Below the pieces are notes generated by a model that was given only the letters and a program-made list of their open reading frames with translations, ran no database searches and was not told where the DNA came from. DNA of 64,000 nucleotides from Stutzerimonas stutzeri. GTDB lineage: Bacteria > Pseudomonadota > Gammaproteobacteria > Pseudomonadales > Pseudomonadaceae. This document shows positions 42,360-50,398 of the stretch, in pieces. Numbering within the stretch: position 1 is the stretch's first letter; every line of letters starts with the position of its first letter. Position numbers and translations under genes: made by a program. The stretch is taken from the NCBI RefSeq assembly GCF_038561965.1, contig NZ_CP139348.1:1116001-1180000 (forward strand). Reading direction: 5' to 3'.

Positions 42360-43631
42360 CTAGGCCGAGGGCGGCAGAATCAGGATGGCGCGAAAATCGT
42401 TGACGTTGGTGCGCGTCGGGCCGGTGACGATCAGGCTGTCCAGCGCGGCGAAGTAGCCGTAGCCATCATTGTTGGCCAGCGCATCGGCGGCGCGCATGCC
42501 CTGGGCCTCGGCACGGGTGTAGCTGTTCGGGGTCATCAGCGCGCCGGCGTTGTCTTCCGAGCCATCGATGCCGTCAGTGTCACCGGCCATCGCGTAAACC
42601 CCAGGCAGGCCCTGGAGGTTTTCGGTGAGGCTCAGGAGAAATTCGGCGTTGCGCCCGCCACGACCGTTGCCGCGCACGGTCACCGTGGTTTCACCGCCAG
42701 AGAGGATCACGCAAGGCGCGGCGATCGGCTGGCCGTGCAGCACCACCTGACGAGCGATACCGGCATGGACCTTGGCGACCTCGCGCGCCTCGCCTTCCAG
42801 ATCGCCGAGGATCAGCGGCGTAATGCCGGCAGCGCGGGCCGCCTCAGCCGCCGCGTCGAGCGATTGTTGCGGCGTGGCGATCAACTGGAAGTGGCTGCGC
42901 GAAAGCATCGGATCGCCCGGCTTGAGGGTTTCCGAGCGTGGGTCTTCGAGCCAGGCGCGAACGTTGGCCGGCACCTCGATGTGATAACGCTCGAGAATTT
43001 CCAATGCCTGCGCCGATGTAGTCGGATCGGCCACGGTGGGGCCGGACGCTATTACCGTGGCTTCGTCGCCGGGCACGTCGGAAATCGCATAGGTGTAAAC
43101 GCTCGCTGGCCAGCAGGCTTTGGCCAGGCGTCCGCCCTTGATCGCCGAAAGGTGCTTGCGCACGCAGTTCATCTCGCCGATGTGCGCGCCGGAGCGCAGC
43201 AAGGCCTTGTTGATCGCCTGCTTGTCGGCCAGCGAGATGCCTTCTGCCGGCAGTGCCAGCAGCGAGGAGCCGCCGCCAGAAAGCAAGAAGATCACCCGGT
43301 CGCTTTCCTCGAGGTTGCTGACCAGTTCCAGCACGCGCCGGGCGACGCGCTCGCCGGCATCGTCCGGTACCGGGTGGGCGGCCTCGACGACCTCGATGCG
43401 GCGGCAGTCGGCATGGTGCTCGTAGCGAGTCACCACGAGGCCGGAGAGTTCGCCTTCCCATACCTTCTCGATGGCTTCGGCCATGGCCGCGGCCGCCTTG
43501 CCTGCGCCAATGACGATGGCGCGACCGCTGCGGTCTTCCGGCAGGTGGTCGACAAGCACGTGACGCGGGTGAGCGGCCTCGATGGCGCTGTCGAACAACT
43601 GGCGCAGCAGGGCTTGTGGGTCGAGGGTCAT
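42360..43631 (-). CDS. ttuD: Glycerate 2-kinase (MOFRL family; also called hydroxypyruvate reductase TtuD)
   Basis: 423 residues from MTLDPQALLRQLFDSAIEAAHPRHVLVDHLPED with AAGGAG 8 bp upstream. 'VIGAGKAAAAMAEAIEKVWEGELSGLVVT' (~45), 'IFLLSGGGSSLLALPAEGISL' (~110), and the C-terminal MOFRL block 'CVILSGGETTVTVRGNGRGGRNAEFLLSL' (~315) with 'AGDTDGIDGSEDNAGA'. Phosphorylates D-glycerate to 2-phosphoglycerate; older naming as hydroxypyruvate reductase is probably wrong for the family. Located between glxR and pyk. Confidence 0.93.
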   Translation of the reverse strand: MTLDPQALLRQLFDSAIEAAHPRHVLVDHLPEDRSGRAIVIGAGKAAAAMAEAIEKVWEGELSGLVVTRYEHHADCRRIEVVEAAHPVPDDAGERVARRVLELVSNLEESDRVIFLLSGGGSSLLALPAEGISLADKQAINKALLRSGAHIGEMNCVRKHLSAIKGGRLAKACWPASVYTYAISDVPGDEATVIASGPTVADPTTSAQALEILERYHIEVPANVRAWLEDPRSETLKPGDPMLSRSHFQLIATPQQSLDAAAEAARAAGITPLILGDLEGEAREVAKVHAGIARQVVLHGQPIAAPCVILSGGETTVTVRGNGRGGRNAEFLLSLTENLQGLPGVYAMAGDTDGIDGSEDNAGALMTPNSYTRAEAQGMRAADALANNDGYGYFAALDSLIVTGPTRTNVNDFRAILILPPSA

Positions 43632-43960
43632 CTGAAGCTCCTTGTATGAGGTCTGCAACCGATTCCAGACCTTAGGGCTCGCCAATGCAAGCACTAAGGT
43701 CTGCAATTGAAATCGACCCGCCCGGCAGTCGGGCCGTGACTCCTTGTGCCGGGCGAATCGAAAAGGTGCCGTACGAGACGGCGGTCGGGCTGAGCTGCGC
43801 AGGGCTTGCGGTCGTGGGGGAGACGCGATGATTCCGACCTTGCGAACCTGCAACCCGACCCTTTGAGCGACGTTGCGTCAGGCTTCGCGACTACCCACCA
43901 CCCGGTCTGTCTGTCCCTGAAGGTGGGTGCCGCTGGCCCGTCGCCACGCGCTCGAAGGCG
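43632..43960. other. Intergenic stretch between ttuD and glxR
   Basis: About 329 bp inside an otherwise tightly packed pathway cluster, all on the minus strand. A small GCCCG-loop-CGGGC hairpin lies at 43720-43734. No ORF with a ribosome site and no recognised operator; a separate promoter for ttuD-pyk may lie here. Confidence 0.45.
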
Positions 43961-44851
43961 TTACTCCTTGCGGATCGAGAAATTGGCCATGTGCTCCAGG
44001 CCCTTGATCAGCGCCGAGTGGTCCCAGCCGCTGCCGCCGATGGCCGCGCAGGTGCTGAATACCTGTTGCGCGTTGGCCGTGTTGGGCAGGTTCAGGCCCA
44101 GCTCGCGAGCGCCGGCCAAGGCCAGGTTGAGGTCCTTCTGATGCAGGCTGATGCGGAAGCCCGGGTCGAAGGTGCCCTTGATCATGCGTTCGCCATGCAC
44201 TTCGAGAATTTTCGAACCGGCGAAACCGCCCATCAGTGCCTCGCGAACGCGGGCCGGATCGGCACCGTTCTTCGCGGCGAACAGCAGGGCCTCGCCGACG
44301 GCCTGGATGTTCAGCGCAACGATGATCTGGTTGGCCACCTTGGCGGTCTGGCCGTCGCCGTTGCCGCCGACCAGGGTGATGTTCTTGCCCATCGCCTGGA
44401 ACAGCGGCAGGGCACGGGCGAAACTTTCTTCGCTGCCGCCGACCATGATCGACAGCGTTGCGGCCTTGGCGCCGACTTCACCGCCTGATACCGGTGCGTC
44501 GAGGTACTGGGCGCCGGTAGCGTTGATCTTTTCGGCGAACTGCTTGGTGGCGCTAGGGGAGATCGAGCTCATGTCGATCACCAGCTTGTTCGGGCCAACA
44601 CCTTCGGCAATGCCGTTCTCACGGAACAGCACATCTTCGACGTGCGGGGTATCCGGCACCATGACGATGATGAACTCGGCTTCCTGGGCGACTTCCTTCG
44701 GGTTGGCCAGGGCGACGGCACCGGCTTCGAGCAGGGACGCCGGAGCAGGATCGTGGTGTGTGGAAACGAAAAGGCTGTGGCCGGCCTTCTGCAGGTTCTG
44801 AGCCATGGGCAAGCCCATGATGCCGGTGCCGATAAATCCGATCTTAGCCAT
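43961..44851 (-). CDS. glxR: Tartronate semialdehyde reductase (2-hydroxy-3-oxopropionate reductase)
   Basis: 296 residues from MAKIGFIGTGIMGLPMAQNLQKAGHSLFVSTH (GxGxMG cofactor loop) with AGGAG upstream. 'YLDAPVSGGEVGAKAATLSIMVGG' (~120) is the substrate loop; the catalytic Lys lies in 'GDGQTAKVANQIIVALNIQAVGEALLFA' (~170). Beta-hydroxyacid dehydrogenase family; reduces tartronate semialdehyde to D-glycerate with NAD(P)H. Follows hyi by 37 bp. Confidence 0.96.
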   Translation of the reverse strand: MAKIGFIGTGIMGLPMAQNLQKAGHSLFVSTHHDPAPASLLEAGAVALANPKEVAQEAEFIIVMVPDTPHVEDVLFRENGIAEGVGPNKLVIDMSSISPSATKQFAEKINATGAQYLDAPVSGGEVGAKAATLSIMVGGSEESFARALPLFQAMGKNITLVGGNGDGQTAKVANQIIVALNIQAVGEALLFAAKNGADPARVREALMGGFAGSKILEVHGERMIKGTFDPGFRISLHQKDLNLALAGARELGLNLPNTANAQQVFSTCAAIGGSGWDHSALIKGLEHMANFSIRKE

Positions 44852-44888
44852 GAGTGTTCTCCTCAAAATTAGTCTGGTTCGCGTCAGT

Positions 44889-45671
<783 letters not shown>

Positions 45672-45760
45672 GGGGGTTCTCCTTGTGATCTGTAGGGATC
45701 AATTAGGTTTTGCTTCGGTGCCGGGAACGTTGAGAAATCGATTCGTCGGCGGTGACATGC

Positions 45761-45790
45761 GGTGGATGTGCTTCGCGACATCCACCCTAC
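45761..45790. repeat. REP-like extragenic palindrome
   Basis: GGTGGATGT-GCTTCGCG-ACATCCACC-CTAC: a 9-bp perfect stem in the hyi-gcl gap. Sequences of this shape (GTGGATG...CATCCAC with a TTCGCG loop and CTAC tail) recur in extragenic sites of Stutzerimonas and related genomes, as I recall. A second, weaker TTCGCG-centred inverted segment follows at about 45806-45835. Confidence 0.5.
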
Positions 45791-45852
45791 ATTCGCTTAG
45801 GTAGCGAGGAAGACCGCGAAGCGTCGTCCACGCGTCGTTGGTTACAGCTGAA

Positions 45853-47634
45853 TCAATCCAGCAAGCCAATCGCGGTCGGTGCGTCTTCGCGGCCTTCGGC
45901 CAGCGCCTCGAATTCGTTGATGGCGTCGATCTCGGTGCCCATGGCGATGTTGGTGACCCGCTCGAGGATCACCTCGATCACCACCGGCACCTGATGCTCG
46001 GCCATCCAGGCCTGGGCCTGTTCGATGGCGGGGCGCAGGTCTTCCTGCTTGAACACGCGGATCGCCTTGCAGCCCAGGCCCTCGACCACCGCGACGTGGT
46101 CGACGCCGTAACCTTCCATGCCGCTGTGGTCGGCATTGATGTTCTCGAAGCCCAGCTGCACGCAGTAATCCATCTCGAAGCCGCGCTGCGCCTGGCGGAT
46201 CAGGCCGAGGTAGGCGTTGTTCACCAGGATGTGGATGTAGGGCAGCTTGAACTGCGCACCCACCGCCAGCTCCTCGATCATGAACTGGAAATCGTAGTCG
46301 CCCGACAGCGCCACCACCTTGCGCGTCGGGTCAGCCGCGACCACACCCAGCGCTGCCGGAATGGTCCAGCCGAGCGGGCCGGCCTGGCCGCAGTTGATCC
46401 AGTGGCGCGGCTTGTAGACATGCAGGAACTGCGCGGCGGCGATCTGCGACAGACCGATGGTGCTGACGTAGCAGGCGTCGCGGCCGAAGGCATTGTTCAT
46501 GCACTGATACACGCGCTGCGGCTTCATCGGCACCGAGTCGAAGTGGGTCTTGCGCAGCATCGTCCGCTTGCGCTCCTGGCAGTCCGCAGCCCACGGCGTG
46601 CGATCCGGCAGCTTGCCCGCAGCCTTGCGTTCCTTGGCGATTTCGACGAACAGCTTCAGCGCGGCGCCCGCATCGGAGGTGATGCCGAAGTCCGGCGAGA
46701 ACACCCGGCCGATCTGGGTCGGTTCGATATCCACGTGCACGAAGGTGCGGTCCTTGGTGTAGACCTCGACCGTGCCGGTGTGGCGATTGGCCCAGCGGTT
46801 GCCGATGCCGAGCACGAAGTCCGAGGCCAGCATGTTCGCGTTACCGTAGCGATGGCTGGTCTGCAGCCCGCACATGCCAGCCATCAGCGGATGGTCATCG
46901 GGGATCGAGCCCCAGCCCATCAAGGTCGGAATCACCGGTACGCCAACGGTTTCGGCGAACTCCACCAGCAAAGCTTCGGCACCGGCGTTGTAGATGCCGC
47001 CGCCAGCAACGATCAGCGGACGCTCGGCGGCGCAGAGCATGTCGATGGCTTTCTCGACCTGCTTGCGGGTCGCGGCCGGCTTGTAGACGGCGAGCGGTTC
47101 GTAGGTGTCGACGTCGAATTCGATCTCGGCCATCTGCACGTCAAACGGCAGGTCGATCAGCACAGGGCCGGGGCGACCGGAGCGCATCACGTGGAAAGCT
47201 TGCTGGAACACGCGCGGCACCAGCGCCGGCTCACGTACGGTCACGGCCCACTTGGTCACCGGCTTGGCGATGGACTCGATGTCCACGGCCTGGAAATCTT
47301 CTTTATAGAGGCGAGCACGCGGCGCCTGGCCGGTGATGCAGAGGATCGGTATCGAGTCGGCCCAGGCGGAGTAAAGGCCGGTGATCATGTCGGTGCCGGC
47401 CGGGCCCGAGGTGCCGATGCACACGCCGATGTTGCCGGCCTTGGTGCGGGTATAGCCCTCGGCCATGTGCGAAGCGCCTTCGACATGACGAGCAAGGATG
47501 TGGCGTATGCCGCCGTCGGCGCGCAGGGCGGAGTACAGCGGATTGATCGCGGCACCGGGGATGCCGAAGGCGGTGTCGATGCCTTCCTTGCGCAATACCG
47601 CTACGGCGGCATCGATTGCTCTCATTCGGGCCAT
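45853..47634 (-). CDS. gcl: Glyoxylate carboligase (tartronate-semialdehyde synthase)
   Basis: 593 residues, identical in length to E. coli Gcl, from MARMRAIDAAVAVLRKEGIDTAFGIPGAAINPLYSALR; GGAGG upstream, the extra upstream frame to 47775 rejected. Thiamine-diphosphate enzyme: the glutamate normally conserved near residue 50 is replaced by Val in Gcl enzymes ('RHVEGASHMAEGY' segment seen), and the ThDP/Mg block is 'VVALSGDYDFQFMIEELAVGAQFKLPYIHILVNN' (~435-470). Joins two glyoxylates to tartronate semialdehyde plus CO2. First gene of the pathway run. Confidence 0.97.
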   Translation of the reverse strand: MARMRAIDAAVAVLRKEGIDTAFGIPGAAINPLYSALRADGGIRHILARHVEGASHMAEGYTRTKAGNIGVCIGTSGPAGTDMITGLYSAWADSIPILCITGQAPRARLYKEDFQAVDIESIAKPVTKWAVTVREPALVPRVFQQAFHVMRSGRPGPVLIDLPFDVQMAEIEFDVDTYEPLAVYKPAATRKQVEKAIDMLCAAERPLIVAGGGIYNAGAEALLVEFAETVGVPVIPTLMGWGSIPDDHPLMAGMCGLQTSHRYGNANMLASDFVLGIGNRWANRHTGTVEVYTKDRTFVHVDIEPTQIGRVFSPDFGITSDAGAALKLFVEIAKERKAAGKLPDRTPWAADCQERKRTMLRKTHFDSVPMKPQRVYQCMNNAFGRDACYVSTIGLSQIAAAQFLHVYKPRHWINCGQAGPLGWTIPAALGVVAADPTRKVVALSGDYDFQFMIEELAVGAQFKLPYIHILVNNAYLGLIRQAQRGFEMDYCVQLGFENINADHSGMEGYGVDHVAVVEGLGCKAIRVFKQEDLRPAIEQAQAWMAEHQVPVVIEVILERVTNIAMGTEIDAINEFEALAEGREDAPTAIGLLD

Positions 47635-47732
47635 GGGTCGTTCCCTCCTACGGGTAACTCGATAGTTTTTATACGTGGCCCAAGCATGAAGGGCTGGTCG
47701 GAACGAGGGAATTGGCCGAAACTTCAGTTCTG

Positions 47733-47751
47733 TCGATATCAGGAGTATCGA
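47733..47751 (+). promoter_or_regulatory. Inverted repeat TCGATA-N7-TATCGA over the LysR gene's ribosome site
   Basis: A perfect 6-bp inverted repeat whose 7-nt centre contains the AGGAG ribosome site and whose right arm abuts the ATG at 47752. Another TCGATA lies at 47659-47664 near the gcl start. It could be an autoregulatory operator or an mRNA hairpin exposing the ribosome site in its loop. Confidence 0.4.
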
Positions 47752-48660
47752 ATGGATCGCTACACAACCTTGCACAGCTTCGTGCTAGTGGCCGAGAACG
47801 GCAGCTTTGCCGCTGCCGCGCTGAAAGAGGGCGTGACGCCTGTGGTGATGGGCCGTCGACTCGATGCGCTGGAGCGGCACCTGGGCGTCAAGCTGATGCA
47901 CCGCTCCACGCGTGGATTGGCGCTGACCGATCTGGGCGAGCAGTACCTGGAGCGCGCCCGCGGGCTGCTGAAGGACTTCGAGGAAGCCGATGCCAGCATC
48001 AGCCATCACGGCACCTCGGTGCGTGGACATCTGGTGGTCTCGGCGCCAGCGGCGTTCGGTAGGCGGCATATCGGCCCGCACGCGCCGGCATTCCAGGCGC
48101 GCTACCCGGACCTGCAGCTGTCGTTCAACTTTACCGACAGCGTCGTCGATCTGGTGCGGCATGGGTATGACATGGGCATCCGCATCGGCGAGGTGACCGA
48201 CCCCAACTACGTGGCGGTACGGCTGTTTCCCAATCGGCGGGTGGTCTGCGGATCGCCGGAGTACTTCACTCGGCATGGCACGCCGACGGCATTGGAAGAG
48301 CTGACGCAGCACAACTGCCTCGCCTTCAACCTGCAGGGCGGCCAGCAACGTGGCTGGACCTTCCTGCGCGACGGCCGCCAGGTGGCGATCCGCGTGGCTG
48401 GCAACCTGGATTGCAACGACGGCGAGCTGCTGTTCGACTGGGTCAAGCAGGGCCTGGGTATCGGCTGGCGCTCGACCTGGGAGATCCAGGCCGAACTCAA
48501 GCGCGGCGAGCTGGTGACGGTACTCGACGAGTACGCGCTGCCGGCCTACGACATCCAGGCGGTATACCCGCAGCAGCGCTACCTGCCGGCCAAGGTGCGT
48601 TTCTTCATCGACTACCTGAAGGACATCTACAACGCACCGGGCTATTGGGAAGTGCGCTGA
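47752..48660 (+). CDS. LysR-type regulator divergent from gcl
   Basis: 302 residues from MDRYTTLHSFVLVAENGSFAAAALKEGVTPVVMGRRLDALERHLGVKLMHRSTRGLALTD, with CAGGAG 7 bp upstream; frame extends far upstream without a start signal, so this ATG is used. Helix-turn-helix ~1-60, then effector domain. It is transcribed away from gcl with 117 bp between starts, the usual layout for a LysR activator of the neighbouring pathway (glyoxylate use). Effector not readable. Confidence 0.92.
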   Translation: MDRYTTLHSFVLVAENGSFAAAALKEGVTPVVMGRRLDALERHLGVKLMHRSTRGLALTDLGEQYLERARGLLKDFEEADASISHHGTSVRGHLVVSAPAAFGRRHIGPHAPAFQARYPDLQLSFNFTDSVVDLVRHGYDMGIRIGEVTDPNYVAVRLFPNRRVVCGSPEYFTRHGTPTALEELTQHNCLAFNLQGGQQRGWTFLRDGRQVAIRVAGNLDCNDGELLFDWVKQGLGIGWRSTWEIQAELKRGELVTVLDEYALPAYDIQAVYPQQRYLPAKVRFFIDYLKDIYNAPGYWEVR

Positions 48661-48665
48661 GCGGC

Positions 48666-49076
48666 TCAGTTGCCGCGGTAGGTGGAGAAGCCGTAGGGGC
48701 TCAGCAGCAGCGGGATGTGATAGTGCTCGACGCTGCCGTCGGCCTCGAAGATCACCGGAACTTCGGGGAAAAAGGTGCTGGCCTTCTGCGTGGCGAACCA
48801 GTCGCCAGTCATGAAGGTGACGCGATAGGTGCCTTTCTCCAGCGCCTTGCCTTCGGGATACAGCGCAGTGATGCGGCCCTGGGCGTTAGTCTCGCCGCTG
48901 TTGAGCGACTGCCAGGTGTCGCCCTGACGCTGTTCCAGCGTGACGCGGACGTCCGGCGAAGGCAGGCCGTCTTGCAGATTCAGCACATGCACGCTGAGCG
49001 GGTTGCCGGCGGCGAGGGTCAGGCCGGACAGGCCGCTGAGCATCAAGCCGGCGGCGATGGAACGTAGTGCTTTCAT
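48666..49076 (-). CDS. uraH: Periplasmic 5-hydroxyisourate hydrolase
   Basis: 136 residues from MKALRSIAAGLMLSGLSGLTLAAGNPLSVHVLNLQDGLP; AAGGAAA ribosome site. A cleavable signal peptide (about 1-23) precedes a transthyretin-fold domain. Active-site residues are His in 'LSVHVLN', Arg in 'QGRITALY' and His in 'EHYHIPLLLSPYGFSTYRGN'. The C-terminal signature YRGS ends in Asn here. Hydrolyses 5-hydroxyisourate, a urate oxidation product. 16 bp downstream of the HbpS-like gene. Confidence 0.92.
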   Translation of the reverse strand: MKALRSIAAGLMLSGLSGLTLAAGNPLSVHVLNLQDGLPSPDVRVTLEQRQGDTWQSLNSGETNAQGRITALYPEGKALEKGTYRVTFMTGDWFATQKASTFFPEVPVIFEADGSVEHYHIPLLLSPYGFSTYRGN

Positions 49077-49092
49077 GGGGTTTTCCTTTTCT

Positions 49093-49581
49093 TCAGTGGG
49101 AGGAGGGCAGCAGTTTTTCGATGGCGGCCATGGCGCAGGCCTCGTCGTTCTTGGCACCGCCGGCACCGGCCACGCCGATGGCGCCGATCACCTCGTCGCC
49201 GACCTTCAGCGGTACGCCACCGCCGAGCAGCAGCAGTTCGTCGAGCGTGTTGAGGTTGGCGGCGTCCGGTGTGCCGGCGGCGCGCTCGGCGAACAGACGG
49301 GTCGGCGTCTTGCTCGACAGTGCGGTGTAGGCCTTGCGCTGGGCGGCGAGGGTGTTGTGCGGGCCGACGTTGTCGTCCCGGCGCAGGGCGACCAGGTTGC
49401 CGCCGCGATCGACTACCGCGACCACCGCCGTGCGGTTTTCCGCGTGGCACTGGTCCAGCGTGGCCTGGATCAGGCCTTCGGCCAGGGCCAGCGAGACGTT
49501 CTGCTGAGTGATCGGTGCCGGTGTGGCGGCGTTGGCACTGAGGGCCAGCGCCAGCAATGACAGTGAGGCTGCGATACGCAT
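49093..49581 (-). CDS. Secreted HbpS/GlcG-family heme-binding-type protein
   Basis: 162 residues. Signal peptide MRIAASLSLLALALSANA; mature part is one GlcG/HbpS (DUF336) domain: 'LAEGLIQATLDQCHAENRTAVVAVVDRGGNLVALRRDDNVGPHNTLAAQRKAYTAL' and 'GGGVPLKVGDEVIGAIGVAGAGGAKNDEACAMAAIEKL'. In Streptomyces HbpS binds heme and signals redox stress to a two-component system. Forms an operon with uraH; first gene, divergent from the two-component system across the HprR-type box. Confidence 0.88.
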   Translation of the reverse strand: MRIAASLSLLALALSANAATPAPITQQNVSLALAEGLIQATLDQCHAENRTAVVAVVDRGGNLVALRRDDNVGPHNTLAAQRKAYTALSSKTPTRLFAERAAGTPDAANLNTLDELLLLGGGVPLKVGDEVIGAIGVAGAGGAKNDEACAMAAIEKLLPSSH

Positions 49582-49654
49582 ATCCGGTTTCCTTGGGTGG
49601 CTGAGCTTCGGGGCGCATGGTGCCGCCGCCGGCCCGTCAGAACCGTTGCCTGCG

Positions 49655-49672
49655 CATTACGCTTTTGTAATG
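49655..49672. promoter_or_regulatory. HprR/CusR-type operator CATTAC-GCTTTT-GTAATG
   Basis: Perfect 6-bp inverted repeat with 6-bp spacer. Arms and spacing equal the E. coli HprR (YedW) box as I recall it (CATTAC-AAAATT-GTAATG). It lies 74 bp before the HbpS-like start and 52 bp before the response regulator start, well placed to control both divergent units. Confidence 0.75.
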
Positions 49673-49723
49673 GCCGGTTCATTGCGGACTCCCTAACCTA
49701 TGCGTGATCAGCGAGGTGATCCG

Positions 49724-50398
49724 ATGCGAATTCTGGTGGTGGAGGACGAGGCCAAGACGGCTGACTACCTCAAGCGCGGGCTGGAAGAATCCGGCTACCG
49801 GGTAGATGTGGCGCGCAACGGCGTCGATGGCAAATACCTGATCGAGGAGGAGACCTTCGACCTGGTGATCCTCGACGTCATGCTGCCGGGGCTCGATGGC
49901 TGGCAGCTCGTGCAGGTGGTGCGCAAGCGCTCCGCGCACACCCCGGTGCTGTTCCTGACGGCGCGTGATGCGGTGGAGGACCGCGTGCGCGGGCTGGAGC
50001 TGGGCGCCGACGATTATCTGGTCAAACCGTTCTCCTACGCCGAGCTGCTGGCGCGGGTGCGCACCCTGCTGCGCCGCGGGCCGCCGCGCGAAGTCGAGCG
50101 CTTTCAGGTTGCTGATCTGGAGCTGGACCTGCTGCGCCGCCGCGTCACCCGCCAGGGCGAGCGCATCAGCCTGACCAACAAAGAATTTGCCTTGCTGCAC
50201 CTGTTGCTGCTGCGCGAAGGCGAGGTGCTGTCCCGTGCGCAGATTGCCTCGCAGGTCTGGCAGATGAACTTCGACAGCGACACCAATGTGGTCGACGTCG
50301 CGATCCGCCGCCTGCGCGCCAAGGTCGACGATCCTTATGCGCTCAAGCTCATCCACACCGTGCGCGGCATGGGCTATGTACTGGAAACCACGACGTGA
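49724..50398 (+). CDS. OmpR-family response regulator, HprR/CusR type
   Basis: 224 residues from MRILVVEDEAKTADYLKRGLEESGYRVDVARNGVDG with AGGTGAT upstream. Receiver: acidic pair ~8-9, phospho-Asp in 'DLVILDVMLPGLDGW' (~51), Lys in 'DDYLVKPFSYAEL' (~101). C-terminal winged helix with 'LTNKEFALLHLLLLREGEVLSRAQIASQVWQMNFDSDTNVVDVAIRRLRAKVDD', the heavy-metal (IrlR/CusR/CopR) subgroup. No cysteine at all. Overlaps the kinase gene by 4 bp (GTGA). E. coli hprRS likewise adjoins hiuH. Confidence 0.93.
   Translation: MRILVVEDEAKTADYLKRGLEESGYRVDVARNGVDGKYLIEEETFDLVILDVMLPGLDGWQLVQVVRKRSAHTPVLFLTARDAVEDRVRGLELGADDYLVKPFSYAELLARVRTLLRRGPPREVERFQVADLELDLLRRRVTRQGERISLTNKEFALLHLLLLREGEVLSRAQIASQVWQMNFDSDTNVVDVAIRRLRAKVDDPYALKLIHTVRGMGYVLETTT

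Noticed and set aside
45838..47751. Very long N-terminal extension of the LysR gene across gcl
   Set aside because: The extension is antisense to gcl; the LysR protein starts cleanly at 47752 with AGGAG and a normal helix-turn-helix N-terminus.
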